Assembly: GCF_903772925.1 (NCBI RefSeq)
Contig: NZ_LR812090.1
Location: 3,184,599-3,248,598 of the forward strand
Source: Alteromonas macleodii
Lineage (GTDB): Bacteria; Pseudomonadota; Gammaproteobacteria; Enterobacterales; Alteromonadaceae
DNA: 64,000 bases
Reading direction: 5' to 3'
The position numbers were made by a program, and so were the translations under genes. Numbering within the stretch: the stretch's first letter is position 1; each line of letters opens with the position of its first letter. This document shows, piece after piece, positions 38,403 through 47,705 of this stretch. The notes beneath the pieces were generated by a model. The model saw only the letters and a list, made by a program, of their open reading frames with translations, made no database searches and was not told where the DNA came from.

Positions 38403-38553
38403 CCCTGGCCTCCCAAAACTACTTTATAATCCCCATCATAAATGGATTTATTCTAATAGACTAGAATTGTTGTTGGCATTATAGTGTCAATTCCCGTAGG
38501 GTAAACAAAAAAGCACGCTAAAAATTAACCATATGAGTGTAGGATGATCTCTT

Positions 38554-39186
38554 ATGTACCGCTTTAAGTCGTTTCGTTTTGTAGCAACAGTAGCACTAGG
38601 CACTGTATTAATTGGATGCTCGAGTAACTCGACGCTGCCTGAAGCTACAACCCGCGCATCTCTTACTACCGATGTTGATCAGTATCAATACTTGATAGGT
38701 CCAGGTGACACCTTAACGATCTTCGTATGGAGGAACCCTGAAGTATCTGGACAGTTCGTTGTTCGCCCCGATGGTAAAGTAACTACATCATTAGTTGAAG
38801 ATATTGATGTGGCAGGTAAAACACCTTCTATGCTGGCGCGAGAGATTGAAGAGCAACTGTCTACGTATATAAATAGCCCTCGCGTTACCGTTAGTGTTAA
38901 CAATTTTTCTGGCCCGCTCAGCGAACAAGTCCGTGTAATCGGTGAAGCTACTAATCCAAGCGCGGTCAACTATACCGAGCACATGACTTTGTTAGATCTT
39001 ATGATAGCAGTAGGAGGTCTAACCGAGTTTGCGCACGGTAACGGAGCAAAACTGGTTCGTGTAGTAGATGGGAAGCAAACAACATTTGCCTTAGATATAG
39101 ATGACCTCATCCGCAGTGGCGACATTTCGAAAAACGTCGATATTTTACCGGGCGATATAGTTATTATCCCGGAAGCATGGTTTTAG
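38554..39186 (+). CDS. Polysaccharide export lipoprotein (Wza-like), XrtA-associated
   Basis: A 210-residue outer-membrane auxiliary export protein. The lipoprotein signal peptide has lipobox LIGC at about residue 22. The poly-export domain (YLIGPGDTLTIFVWRNPEVSGQFVVRPDGKVT, about 46-78) is followed by a SLBB domain (VRVIGEATNPSAVNYTEHMTLLDLMIAVGGLTEFA, about 128-162). It is short compared with Wza (about 380), as is usual in the XrtA subgroup. First of four consecutive export genes; divergent from the priming transferase. Confidence 0.93.
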   Translation: MYRFKSFRFVATVALGTVLIGCSSNSTLPEATTRASLTTDVDQYQYLIGPGDTLTIFVWRNPEVSGQFVVRPDGKVTTSLVEDIDVAGKTPSMLAREIEEQLSTYINSPRVTVSVNNFSGPLSEQVRVIGEATNPSAVNYTEHMTLLDLMIAVGGLTEFAHGNGAKLVRVVDGKQTTFALDIDDLIRSGDISKNVDILPGDIVIIPEAWF

Positions 39187-39212
39187 TTCTAGGCAGTTAA
39201 CGGAACAATTTA

Positions 39213-40781
39213 ATGCAGGATTTACAACAAACCTTACTCCAGTTTTTAGATCTGGTAAAAGGAGTATGGGTTAAAAAGCGCTATGTTATAGTAGCGTCAT
39301 GGCTTATTTGCCCGTTGGGTTTTCTACTCGTAGCTAACCTTCCAGACCAATACACTTCAAAAGCGCAAGTGTATGTAGATACTCGATCAGTTCTACAGCC
39401 CCTATTAAAGGGACTCGCGATACAAAGCGATCCAGACTCTGAAGTACGGATGATGGCCAAAACCCTTCTTAGCCGCTCTAACGTTGAAACAATAGCTAGA
39501 GAAAGTGATCTTGATATCACAACGGATACTGTCGATGAATTCGAAGAACTAGTAACTCAACTAGCTTATGAGATTCAACTAAGATCTGCAGGTCGCGACA
39601 ATATTTATAATATAAGCTATGAACACACTAATGCGATTACCGCTCAGCGAGTCGTTCAAGAAACGCTTGATTTGTTTGTGGAAGGGTCTTTAGGAAATAA
39701 TCGAAGGGACACTGACACCGCGGGACGTTTTCTAGAGGAGCAAATTGCTGAGTATGAGACTCGCTTATCTGAATCAGAACAGCGTCTTGCAAACTTCAAG
39801 AGACAATACAACAACATCCTACCGCTGTCAGGCACCTATTATTCGCGCTTACAAACACTCAATACAGAATTAGAAGCCACCAAACTTTCAATCAGACAGA
39901 CTAATAAACAAGTTGACTCATTGAAGTCGCAGATAAAAAGCCAAGCTGCGTCTGCGAATTTAGGAGTAACTAATCAAGAGGATAGCGTATTAAAAACGCG
40001 CTATGATGACCGCATCAAAAACTTAGAAGAAGATTTGGATCGGTTGAAATTACGGTTTACTGATAAGCATCCAGATGTCATAGAAACTAAGCTGTTACTT
40101 GAAAGTTTAGAAGCATCAAGGAAAAAAGAAGTAGACGCATTTTTAGCCGCTGCAGAGGGCGACGTTCAAGGTCCGATGAACGAGTTAACTCAAGAAATTC
40201 GCCTTGAAATGAGCCGTCTTCAAAGTGAAATAGCGGCATTAAATGTCAAAGAGTCCGATTTAAAGACTAAAATTTCAGAATTAGAGTCTAAGGTCGACCT
40301 CATACCTCAAATTGAAGCTGAGTCTTCAGCGCTTAATCGTGACTATGATATTTTAAAGAAAAAATACGAAGAATTATTAGGTCGGCGCGAGGCAGCGGAC
40401 TTATCTCGGAGAGCTGAAGTATCTGCCGAAGAACTTCAATTTCGTATTATTGAGCCGCCACTTGTTGCCAATAAGCCCTCTGGACCTCACAGAATAATAC
40501 TTTACACGGCAGTACTATTCGTTGGTTTTGGGGCAGGTATTGGACTGGCCTTTATTATAAGCCAGTTGACCCCTGTTCTTATCAGGCCTAAACAACTTCT
40601 CAGGCTTTCTGACTACCCCATTTGGGGAACGGTTAGTCACTTAGAATTTGAGCGGATAAATAAAACCAACAACCGAAGGCTATTAGTTTTTCTCGCTTCC
40701 TCGGGTGCAATCGTTATGATTTACAGCGTGCTTATTGCTGCTGAAATAATGAATATAAATATTGCAGAGAGGTTCTTTTAA
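39213..40781 (+). CDS. Polysaccharide chain-length determinant, XrtA-associated
   Basis: A 522-residue Wzz/GumC-type co-polymerase. A cytoplasmic start and first membrane segment (about 23-42), then a long periplasmic part with coiled coil (about 165-385: FLEEQIAEYETRLSESEQRL, EEDLDRLKLRFTDKHPDVIETK), then PPLVANKPSGPHR and a second membrane segment (about 430-450), plus an unusual third C-terminal one (about 490-512). There is no fused kinase; the tyrosine autokinase is the next gene, with ATG immediately after this stop. Confidence 0.92.
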   Translation: MQDLQQTLLQFLDLVKGVWVKKRYVIVASWLICPLGFLLVANLPDQYTSKAQVYVDTRSVLQPLLKGLAIQSDPDSEVRMMAKTLLSRSNVETIARESDLDITTDTVDEFEELVTQLAYEIQLRSAGRDNIYNISYEHTNAITAQRVVQETLDLFVEGSLGNNRRDTDTAGRFLEEQIAEYETRLSESEQRLANFKRQYNNILPLSGTYYSRLQTLNTELEATKLSIRQTNKQVDSLKSQIKSQAASANLGVTNQEDSVLKTRYDDRIKNLEEDLDRLKLRFTDKHPDVIETKLLLESLEASRKKEVDAFLAAAEGDVQGPMNELTQEIRLEMSRLQSEIAALNVKESDLKTKISELESKVDLIPQIEAESSALNRDYDILKKKYEELLGRREAADLSRRAEVSAEELQFRIIEPPLVANKPSGPHRIILYTAVLFVGFGAGIGLAFIISQLTPVLIRPKQLLRLSDYPIWGTVSHLEFERINKTNNRRLLVFLASSGAIVMIYSVLIAAEIMNINIAERFF

Positions 40782-41726
40782 ATGAAAAACACTATTGAAA
40801 AAGCTCTGCAGCGACAGAAAGCTGAAAGAGAAGCGGCAAATAAGAAAAGCATGACTGAGTCGTTAGGTCATCAGGTTCAAAATACAGGGGAGCCCGAGGA
40901 GCCAATTACACCTAAAGAGCTCTCTGATAACGCAACGGGCTCTCAGTATGGTGGAAATTCGGCAAAGGCAGGCGCTAGGACCGAACTTTCTCCGTTCACT
41001 CTTAAGTTGAAAGAGCTAAGCGATAAAGGCCATATATCGGTATTAGGTGAACGTAAACAAATTAACGAAGAATATCGCGAGATAAAGCGTAAGCTTATCG
41101 CAAATGCTTTCGGCGCTTTGGCGAAAACCTTAAACAATCCGAATATTATTATGGTGACCAGTAGCCGTCCTTCTGAAGGTAAGACTTTCACTGCAACGAA
41201 TCTAGCCCTCAGTATAGCAGCTGAACAAGACAAAACTGTTTTGTTGGTCGACGCTGATGTACTAAAGCCCAATGTACTAAACACATTGGGATTGGAGCGC
41301 CGTAAAGGACTTATGGAATACTTGTCAGGCGACGTAGAAGATATCTCTGAAGTACTTTATCCTACAAATATTGATAAGCTTAAGATTATTCCTGCAGGTA
41401 AGTCACATCACTTGTCCACAGAAATGCTTGCAAGCCAAAAAATGCATGAAACTGTAGACGAGTTTGCTAATCGATACCCCGATCGAATCGTTATATTCGA
41501 CACACCGCCTCTCATCGGCATTAACGAAAGTGCTATTCTCGCAAACTTCGCTGGCCAAGCAGTCGTGGTAGTTGAAGAAGGGAAAACTAAGATCAATGAT
41601 ATCAAGATGTCGGTAGAACGGTTAAATCCCGAGATGGCCATCGGGTTCGTTGTTAATAAATCAATACACCACGATACTGATGGAAGTGGATATTATGGAT
41701 ATTATTATGCCGAGCGAGAGAACTAG
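40782..41726 (+). CDS. Tyrosine autokinase, XrtA-associated
   Basis: A 314-residue cytoplasmic BY-kinase of the CpsD type. About 85 residues of polar N-terminal extension, then Walker A in VTSSRPSEGKTFTATNL (about 125-141), Walker A' in TVLLVDADVLKP (152-163) and Walker B in RIVIFDTPPLIG. The C-terminus has the tyrosine cluster YYGYYYAEREN, the usual autophosphorylation tail. It works with the chain-length protein encoded immediately upstream to control polymer export. Its last 32 bp overlap the start of the outer-membrane protein gene. Confidence 0.93.
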   Translation: MKNTIEKALQRQKAEREAANKKSMTESLGHQVQNTGEPEEPITPKELSDNATGSQYGGNSAKAGARTELSPFTLKLKELSDKGHISVLGERKQINEEYREIKRKLIANAFGALAKTLNNPNIIMVTSSRPSEGKTFTATNLALSIAAEQDKTVLLVDADVLKPNVLNTLGLERRKGLMEYLSGDVEDISEVLYPTNIDKLKIIPAGKSHHLSTEMLASQKMHETVDEFANRYPDRIVIFDTPPLIGINESAILANFAGQAVVVVEEGKTKINDIKMSVERLNPEMAIGFVVNKSIHHDTDGSGYYGYYYAEREN

Positions 41727-43371
41727 AACACCCACGCGGCAACAAGGGATGCTATGGGGAGTTTTTATGGGCACCTCCCTTTTGTACTCATTCAACGCGT
41801 TGGCAGAAATAAAAATAACTGGAAAAGCGGAAGCTGAATACATCTTTCAAGATGTTGAATCTGAGGCTGAAGGGCAGCTCTCGTTAGACACTTTACAAGT
41901 TACTCCGTCAATAAATGCTAGCCTAGATACAAGAACGTTCAGAGGTTTTTGGTCAGGTTCGCTTACTCATTTAGAACGAGATAAGGTTGATAACAGTCGC
42001 ACAGATACTTTTGAAGAATATTCTTACAGTTTAGTATGGCAACCATTCGATAGCTTTTTACAAATTGAAGGGCAAGGGGCTCTGAGCTATCAAAATACGA
42101 ATGCAAACAATTATTTAGTTTCAGACTTTCTTAACAATTCCGATTCACTTTCAAAGACTCGTTCAAACCGTATTTCGGCGTTAGCCAACTTTGATCGCGG
42201 CAACTGGGTACAAGCTCAGGGCGGTATTGCCTATGCTGACGTTGCATCTGAACGTTCCACATTAAATAGCGGTCAGGCTTTAGATAACAACACGTTTGAG
42301 TTATTTGGCGGAATATCTAACGGCGACAGCATACAACGAGTTTTGTGGCAGCTTGACGGTGCGTACATCAATACTGACCGCGCGCAAAATAACAGCGACG
42401 AATTTATTACGCGAAGCGGCGACGGTTTTATAGATATTGCTGTAGTAAAAAGTTTTGGAATAAGACTCACTGCAGCACATGAGGCTAACCAGGTTTCTGA
42501 CCGAGATGATACTTCTAGTAGTACCCGGAAATTCAATTCTTATGGAATGGGCCTTTTTTACCGTCAAAGTGAAGATAGATATATAGCGGTTACAGCTAAT
42601 AGCAGTGATTCTGACCTAGATGAAGACGATGATGAAACTTTTATTGGTTTAGACTTCAAGTGGGCGCTAAGCCCTCGCACTAACTTATCTGGCTCATATG
42701 GACGACGATTTTACGGTGAGGCAGCTTCGTTTGACGCTAGCTATAATTCTAAATACCTACGCACGACATTAAGCTATAGTGAGGATGTTACAAATACGTC
42801 TAGGCTTTTGGCTAACCCTCAAAATCTAGGCGTATTCGTCTGCCCAGCTACCACTGTATCAATTGCTGATTGCTTTCAGCCGAGTAGCTTAACCTACGAA
42901 CCTGATGCTAGTGAACAACTAGTGCAATTAACATCACAGGTAATTGAGTTTGATGACAACATCATTGTTCGAAAAAGCACCAACTTCCAAGCCGGGTACG
43001 ATTTTTCACGATTAACGATTGCACTCACATCGCGTTATGCAGAAGATGATTACCTGGATTTAGAGCGGCTTCGCCGAACCTATTCCCTTGGTACTACCTT
43101 AGTTTACGAACTTGGAAGCTATACAAATATAAGTACAGAGATTACTTATGCCAATATCACACAACGTTCAGATCAAGATGACTTAGATGGGGGCACTGAT
43201 AATTGGCGGGGAAATATTGCTATTCAACGTGAGGTTGGCAGATACCTAACTGCAGCAATCGATTTTACATACGTTGATCAATCGGGTGACATTGCAACCG
43301 GAGTCGGCCTTTTCGGAAATAATTATTCAGACCGACGCATTTCATTATCTGTTATATATAAGTATCAATAA
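41695..43371 (+). CDS. XrtA/PEP-CTERM system outer-membrane beta-barrel protein
   Basis: A protein of about 558 residues with a signal peptide (basic RTRTPTRQQG then LWGVFMGTSLLYSFNALA) and a body of alternating polar/hydrophobic strands rich in aromatic residues and Ser/Asp turns, as in the outer-membrane proteins coded beside exosortase A export genes. It may form the outer-membrane exit or a docking porin. I choose the ATG at 41695; ATGs at 41680 and 41707 are alternatives. All overlap the kinase gene in another frame. Terminator-like hairpin follows. Confidence 0.8.
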   Translation: MDIIMPSERTRTPTRQQGMLWGVFMGTSLLYSFNALAEIKITGKAEAEYIFQDVESEAEGQLSLDTLQVTPSINASLDTRTFRGFWSGSLTHLERDKVDNSRTDTFEEYSYSLVWQPFDSFLQIEGQGALSYQNTNANNYLVSDFLNNSDSLSKTRSNRISALANFDRGNWVQAQGGIAYADVASERSTLNSGQALDNNTFELFGGISNGDSIQRVLWQLDGAYINTDRAQNNSDEFITRSGDGFIDIAVVKSFGIRLTAAHEANQVSDRDDTSSSTRKFNSYGMGLFYRQSEDRYIAVTANSSDSDLDEDDDETFIGLDFKWALSPRTNLSGSYGRRFYGEAASFDASYNSKYLRTTLSYSEDVTNTSRLLANPQNLGVFVCPATTVSIADCFQPSSLTYEPDASEQLVQLTSQVIEFDDNIIVRKSTNFQAGYDFSRLTIALTSRYAEDDYLDLERLRRTYSLGTTLVYELGSYTNISTEITYANITQRSDQDDLDGGTDNWRGNIAIQREVGRYLTAAIDFTYVDQSGDIATGVGLFGNNYSDRRISLSVIYKYQ

Positions 43372-43373
43372 CA

Positions 43374-43397
43374 ACAAGCGCCTTGGCTGGCGCTTGT
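43374..43397. terminator. Terminator-like hairpin between convergent genes
   Basis: A 9-bp perfect stem (ACAAGCGCC at 43374-43382 with GGCGCTTGT at 43389-43397) on a 6-nt loop fills the 30-bp gap between the outer-membrane protein and ATPase genes. It has no clear T run on either side, so efficiency is uncertain. Confidence 0.55.
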
Positions 43398-43401
43398 AAT
43401 A

Positions 43402-44466
43402 TCACTCTTTCTTATCATCACTCTTAAGCCGTACGTAGGTCTTAAACTTCTTCTTCATAAGCTTATCTACGTACTGGGTCATTTTCACTTTCTGTGAAAT
43501 TGCGTCGTCCAAAGCATCAACCAACTCAGCAAGCATATCCAAGTAATACTTGGTGTCTCGAACGACATTGCCTTGCGGCGTCATAATAGTCTGACTTTCG
43601 GGGTGGTCAGCAAATCCCATATGTTCGGTAACTTCAGCGCCTGTTTTATCCGGCTCGAACATTTCAGCTTTTACTTCTTCAATAACCTCGTTTACCGCAT
43701 CGGCGTTAAAGCTCTCTAGCTCTTCAAGAAAGCCATAAAGCATTATCCTATCCATAAGGGTGTTAATTTTACGAGGTATGCCGCGAGAGAACATATGAAT
43801 GCGTTCTAACGCTTCGTCGCTAAATAGTGCTGAACCATTCCATCCGGCATGGTGCAAACGGTATTCGATATATTCTTTGCACTCTTCTAAGGAAAGTGGT
43901 GCTAGATGGCACGACGCCACAATACGCTGCCTAAACTGCTCCATATTCGGCGCACGCAGGATAGGCTGTAACTCTTCTTGACCAAGCAAAAAGCTTTGAA
44001 TAAGCGGCTTGCCGTTTAGCTGAAAGTTGCTCAGCATTCTTAGCTCTTCGATGGTTTCTAACGGAAGGTTTTGTGCTTCATCTACAAGTAACAGAGCACG
44101 TCGGCCTGCTTTGTTCAAGTCGTACAAGAAAATTTCAAGAGCTTTTAAAATATCCGCTTTTGAACGTCCCTCAGTAGGAATATCAAATTTAGACGCGACC
44201 ATTTTTACTAGCTCGTCTGGCGACAGCTTTGGCGTAACTATTTGCGCTGCCGCAATATCATCTTCAATTTCTTCCAGTAGGCTATTGGCAACCGTGGTTT
44301 TACCCGTACCAATTCCACCGGTTATAACGATAAACCCTTCTGCCTGAGAAAGGCCATATTGCAGATAAGACATGGCGCGCTTATGCCACTTACTTGCGAA
44401 GAAAAATTCTGGGTCTGGGGTTAACTGAAACGGTTTCGAGTTAAGTCCATAGTAACTTTCGTACAT
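43402..44466 (-). CDS. XrtA/PEP-CTERM system-associated ATPase (ExeA-like)
   Basis: A 354-residue AAA-type ATPase. MYESYYGLNSKPFQLTPDPEFFF is the hallmark start of ExeA/GspA-like ATPases. Walker A GGIGTGKTT is near 50-58, Walker B LLLVDEAQNL near 125-134, and FRQRIVASCHLAPLS carries the sensor/arginine region. The family member associated with exosortase A lacks the peptidoglycan-binding domain of ExeA, and so does this one, but it ends with about 90 residues of charged sequence. It is probably cytoplasmic and energises an assembly step. It converges on the export operon. Confidence 0.92.
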   Translation of the reverse strand: MYESYYGLNSKPFQLTPDPEFFFASKWHKRAMSYLQYGLSQAEGFIVITGGIGTGKTTVANSLLEEIEDDIAAAQIVTPKLSPDELVKMVASKFDIPTEGRSKADILKALEIFLYDLNKAGRRALLLVDEAQNLPLETIEELRMLSNFQLNGKPLIQSFLLGQEELQPILRAPNMEQFRQRIVASCHLAPLSLEECKEYIEYRLHHAGWNGSALFSDEALERIHMFSRGIPRKINTLMDRIMLYGFLEELESFNADAVNEVIEEVKAEMFEPDKTGAEVTEHMGFADHPESQTIMTPQGNVVRDTKYYLDMLAELVDALDDAISQKVKMTQYVDKLMKKKFKTYVRLKSDDKKE

Positions 44467-44616
44467 GCTATTTGCCGTTATTCCATTAGAAATGTGTGTT
44501 CAAAACCAAGGCTTAAAGTTGGTTAAGAATAGCGCGTTATGCTTTACTTATGCTTGTAATCTACATGGTAACTAACAACGCGCCGTTATCGAAGTATTAT
44601 CGTGTCAGCGACTAGG

Positions 44617-46047
44617 TTATCGCAGTTTGTTTTCAGTAATGCGTTCGATGATACCTGTAGTCGATACCCCATCTTCAAACGTTAACACTTTAACCTCACC
44701 GCCATTTTCTAAAACGTCAGTGCCACCTGCAATGTCTTCAATCTTGTAGTCGCCGCCTTTTACTAATACATCAGGCAGTAATCGGGCGATAACTCGCTGA
44801 GGCGTATCCTCTTCGAAGGGAACCACCCAATCGACTGCGCTTAAGCCTGCTAGTACAGCCATACGCCTGCTAACATTATTCACAGGGCGACCTGGACCTT
44901 TTAATTTGGCCACAGACGCATCAGTGTTCACTGCAACAATTAAGCGGTCACCAAGCTGTGCAGCTTCTTCAAGGTAAGCAACATGACCAGAGTGCAATAT
45001 ATCAAAACAGCCGTTGGTCATGACGATACGTTCGCCGCGGGCTTTAGCTGCTTGAAGGGCAATTTCTAGCTGGTCTTCATTCATCACGCCGCCATCTAAA
45101 TGCACCGATTGCTCGCCCAAGGCCAGCGCAAGTTCAGTATTCGACACGGTAGATGTACCCAGTTTTCCAACCACTACGCTTGCAGCTAAATTAGCAAGTA
45201 CACAGGCTGCTTGAAGTGGCAAATTACAGGCCATGGCAACAGCGAGTGTTGAGACAACCGTATCCCCTGCCCCAGTTACGTCGTACACCTCTTTAGCTTT
45301 TGCTGGCAAGTGAAATTCGGTATTGTCACCGTCAAACAATGTCATCCCGTCTTCCGAGCGCGTTACCAGAAGGGCACTTAAATTCAACGATGCTTTCAGT
45401 GACTGTGCTTTTTCCACCAATGTCTGTTCGCTATCTAATTCACCGACAATACCGCGAAGTTCATCCATATTAGGAGTGATCAAAGTCGCTCCCGCATACT
45501 TTTCAAAATTACTTCCTTTAGGATCAACAATCACACGCCTGTTCTTACTGCGCGCTTTTTCTATTAATGCTTGTGGGTTGCTTAAACAACCTTTTGCGTA
45601 GTCGCTTAGAATAACAACGTCAGCATTGTCTAGCGCCTTTTCGAAAGCTAATTCCAATACTGATTTGTCTGTCTCCTCAAAACTCTTCTCAAAATCTAAG
45701 CGTAGAAGCTGCTGATTTCTGCTCATTACACGAAGCTTTGTAATGGTATCAAAGCCATCCACTTCAAAGAACTCACAGCGAATGTCGTGAGTTTCTAATC
45801 GCTCTTTTAATATGTTGGCGTTTTCGTCTTTACCGCACATGCCAAGCAGGGTTACCTTTGCGCCTAACGTTGCTACATTTACCGCAACGTTGGCTGCGCC
45901 ACCCGCTCTATCTTCGGAATTTTGAACATTCACTACTGGTACGGGGGCTTCCGGCGATATACGACCTGTACCACCGCTCCAATAACGGTCTAACATAAGG
46001 TCGCCAACAATAAGCACTTTTGCTTTACTAAAATCTGGTAATATCAT
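44617..46047 (-). CDS. hldE: Bifunctional heptose-7-phosphate kinase / heptose-1-phosphate adenylyltransferase
   Basis: It makes ADP-heptose for the LPS inner core. Residues 1 to about 320 are a PfkB/ribokinase-type kinase: [27 protein letters not shown], and [14 protein letters not shown] with the catalytic Asp. Residues about 340-476 are a cytidylyltransferase-fold domain: [19 protein letters not shown] (HxGH). At 476 residues both domains are complete. It is divergent from the GIY-YIG gene with a 22-bp gap. Confidence 0.97.
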   Translation of the reverse strand: MILPDFSKAKVLIVGDLMLDRYWSGGTGRISPEAPVPVVNVQNSEDRAGGAANVAVNVATLGAKVTLLGMCGKDENANILKERLETHDIRCEFFEVDGFDTITKLRVMSRNQQLLRLDFEKSFEETDKSVLELAFEKALDNADVVILSDYAKGCLSNPQALIEKARSKNRRVIVDPKGSNFEKYAGATLITPNMDELRGIVGELDSEQTLVEKAQSLKASLNLSALLVTRSEDGMTLFDGDNTEFHLPAKAKEVYDVTGAGDTVVSTLAVAMACNLPLQAACVLANLAASVVVGKLGTSTVSNTELALALGEQSVHLDGGVMNEDQLEIALQAAKARGERIVMTNGCFDILHSGHVAYLEEAAQLGDRLIVAVNTDASVAKLKGPGRPVNNVSRRMAVLAGLSAVDWVVPFEEDTPQRVIARLLPDVLVKGGDYKIEDIAGGTDVLENGGEVKVLTFEDGVSTTGIIERITENKLR

Positions 46048-46069
46048 GCTGAGAGTAACTTTTTAGACA

Positions 46070-46426
46070 TTGAGTACATTGGCACAGAGTATAACAGCCA
46101 AGACAGGCAATACCCACCAACCAAAAGCAAATCCACTTTGGTATCTTTATATGGTCGAGAACAAGCTCGGGCAAATTTACACGGGTATTACTACTGACCC
46201 TAAACGTCGTATTGCCCAGCATAGGGGTATACTAAAAGGGGGCGCAAAGGCGCTTAAAGGTAAGTCTCCATTAATTTTTAGAGCCGTATTTGAAGTTGCC
46301 GACAAAGCGCAAGCAGCAAAACTCGAATATGCGGTTAAGCAAATGAACCGCGCTCAAAAAAACGGCATCATTCAAAAAAAGCAACTCAACGATTTGCCGT
46401 GTATTAAGTCAGCGTTTGAGGACTAA
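46070..46426 (+). CDS. GIY-YIG nuclease superfamily protein (YhbQ-like)
   Basis: A small single-domain GIY-YIG protein (about 118 residues). WYLYMVENKLGQIYTGITTDPKRRIAQHR carries the YLY..YTG signature and conserved Arg, and KLEYAVKQMNR the conserved Glu. The E. coli relative YhbQ is a structure-specific nuclease of uncertain role. No ATG precedes the domain; TTG at 46070 (or 46079) is the only reasonable start, and the ribosome site is poor. The gene begins just 22 bp from the divergent hldE start. Confidence 0.8.
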   Translation: MSTLAQSITAKTGNTHQPKANPLWYLYMVENKLGQIYTGITTDPKRRIAQHRGILKGGAKALKGKSPLIFRAVFEVADKAQAAKLEYAVKQMNRAQKNGIIQKKQLNDLPCIKSAFED

Positions 46427-46430
46427 GTGA

Positions 46431-46452
46431 TTGGCGACAGATTTGTCGCCAA
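46431..46452 (+). terminator. Terminator-like hairpin after the GIY-YIG gene
   Basis: A 9-bp perfect stem TTGGCGACA with TGTCGCCAA on a 4-nt loop begins 4 bp after the stop codon. No T run follows, so it may instead protect the mRNA end. Confidence 0.45.
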
Positions 46453-46526
46453 CTATCGTTCAATGAGAGCGCTAAAGGCGGAATATTTTGAATGCTTAGT
46501 TTGTAAAAAACTCTCAAATTGCTGAA

Positions 46527-47432
46527 CTAGCCTCCCAAAACTCCATTGATGATCATGGCGTTACCGATGCTTAACGTAAAACCTAACGCCGCTACACCTA
46601 CATTGTGCTGATGGTCCACTTCTCGGCGGAAGTTCATACCAAAAAGTATTATTTTTTTATTCACTAGAACCAGCAAATGAAGTGCGATAGCCAAACCTAC
46701 ACTCACAATTAACCACCCCGTTACATTACTCACATAGCCTGATGGATTGTAGATGAGTAAGTTCTTAGCTGCTGAAACGATCATAGCTGTACCAAGCAGG
46801 TTACCACTATGTTCGATAGCGAGCGCTAACTGCCCTTTTTCTAGCGCCCCTTGAAACGAGTCATTTTGGTTATCCCGTGCGTATCTGAACTCTAAAATCC
46901 GCGTCATCACTAGTAGCATGGTCAGGACTACGGTAAAACCCGTTACAATGGCAATCAGCGCATTCATGTCGCTGCCATCAACCCATATCATAATATTGCG
47001 TAGCACTATTGCACTGGCTACTAAGCTTGCAGCATCAACAAGCGCCACACTAACGCTACGCTCGGCAATCATTGTGTGGGTGTCTAGTTTGTTAAGTACG
47101 AGTTTATCGTGTGCAAAGCGCCCAAATTTCACTAACATGATCCCCACAAAACCAAAAGTCACCATGCCAATGGCCGCTTCTTGGTAGCCTACGCCTATAT
47201 GACGTCCCACTACTGAACTCAATACAATACATAAAGACAACATACCCCCGGCAATGCTTATGCCAAACGCAAAGTTATCTTTAACACCAAGTTCTTCAGT
47301 TACCGAGTAATTTCTAAATGCGCCAGTCAGCCATTTCATAATCATGAGTAGCACCAACGCTATTGCCACATCCATGGCAAGGTAAATCAATAGTTCCTGC
47401 GTTAGAGGTACTAGTTTTAATAAGGCTTCCAC
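46527..47432 (-). CDS. DUF350 family inner-membrane protein (two repeats)
   Basis: A roughly 301-residue integral-membrane protein with about eight hydrophobic segments in two similar halves: DNFAFGISIAGGMLSLCIVLSS in the first and the matching HQHNVGVAALGFTLSIGNAMIING in the second. This fits a duplicated DUF350 arrangement. Function unknown. I prefer the GTG at 47432, since AAGGAG lies 10 nt upstream and the protein then opens directly into its first membrane region; an ATG at 47465 would add 11 polar residues. Confidence 0.75.
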   Translation of the reverse strand: MEALLKLVPLTQELLIYLAMDVAIALVLLMIMKWLTGAFRNYSVTEELGVKDNFAFGISIAGGMLSLCIVLSSVVGRHIGVGYQEAAIGMVTFGFVGIMLVKFGRFAHDKLVLNKLDTHTMIAERSVSVALVDAASLVASAIVLRNIMIWVDGSDMNALIAIVTGFTVVLTMLLVMTRILEFRYARDNQNDSFQGALEKGQLALAIEHSGNLLGTAMIVSAAKNLLIYNPSGYVSNVTGWLIVSVGLAIALHLLVLVNKKIILFGMNFRREVDHQHNVGVAALGFTLSIGNAMIINGVLGG

Positions 47433-47705
47433 GTTATCTTTGCTCCTTGAACATACGAAGTTCATTGCTGAGTGCCCTTCTGTAATCAGTATTGTTGTAG
47501 TAATAACAATTGAGGCAGCAGCATCCATCCTTGCTAAATGGTTACAAGGATGACAGCGAACTTGTTCAGATTTATTTCAATAAATGCCCGAAGAAGTCAC
47601 CGTCGCTGTCCAAGACGGTAAAACTCAACAGGCTATGAATACTTTTAATAAAAATGAGAGTATTCATTATTTTACATAAATGTTATCTCTTAAGACGCGA
47701 GCATT

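Noticed and set aside
38517..38531. Sigma-54-like site for the minus-strand polysaccharide operon
   Set aside because: GG-N10-GC spacing is present on the minus strand, but the rest of the -24 element does not match and the sequence is AT-rich; likely chance.
44532..44583. GCGCGTT / AACGCGC inverted repeat upstream of the ATPase gene as a terminator of hldE
   Set aside because: The loop would be 38 nt and there is no T run.
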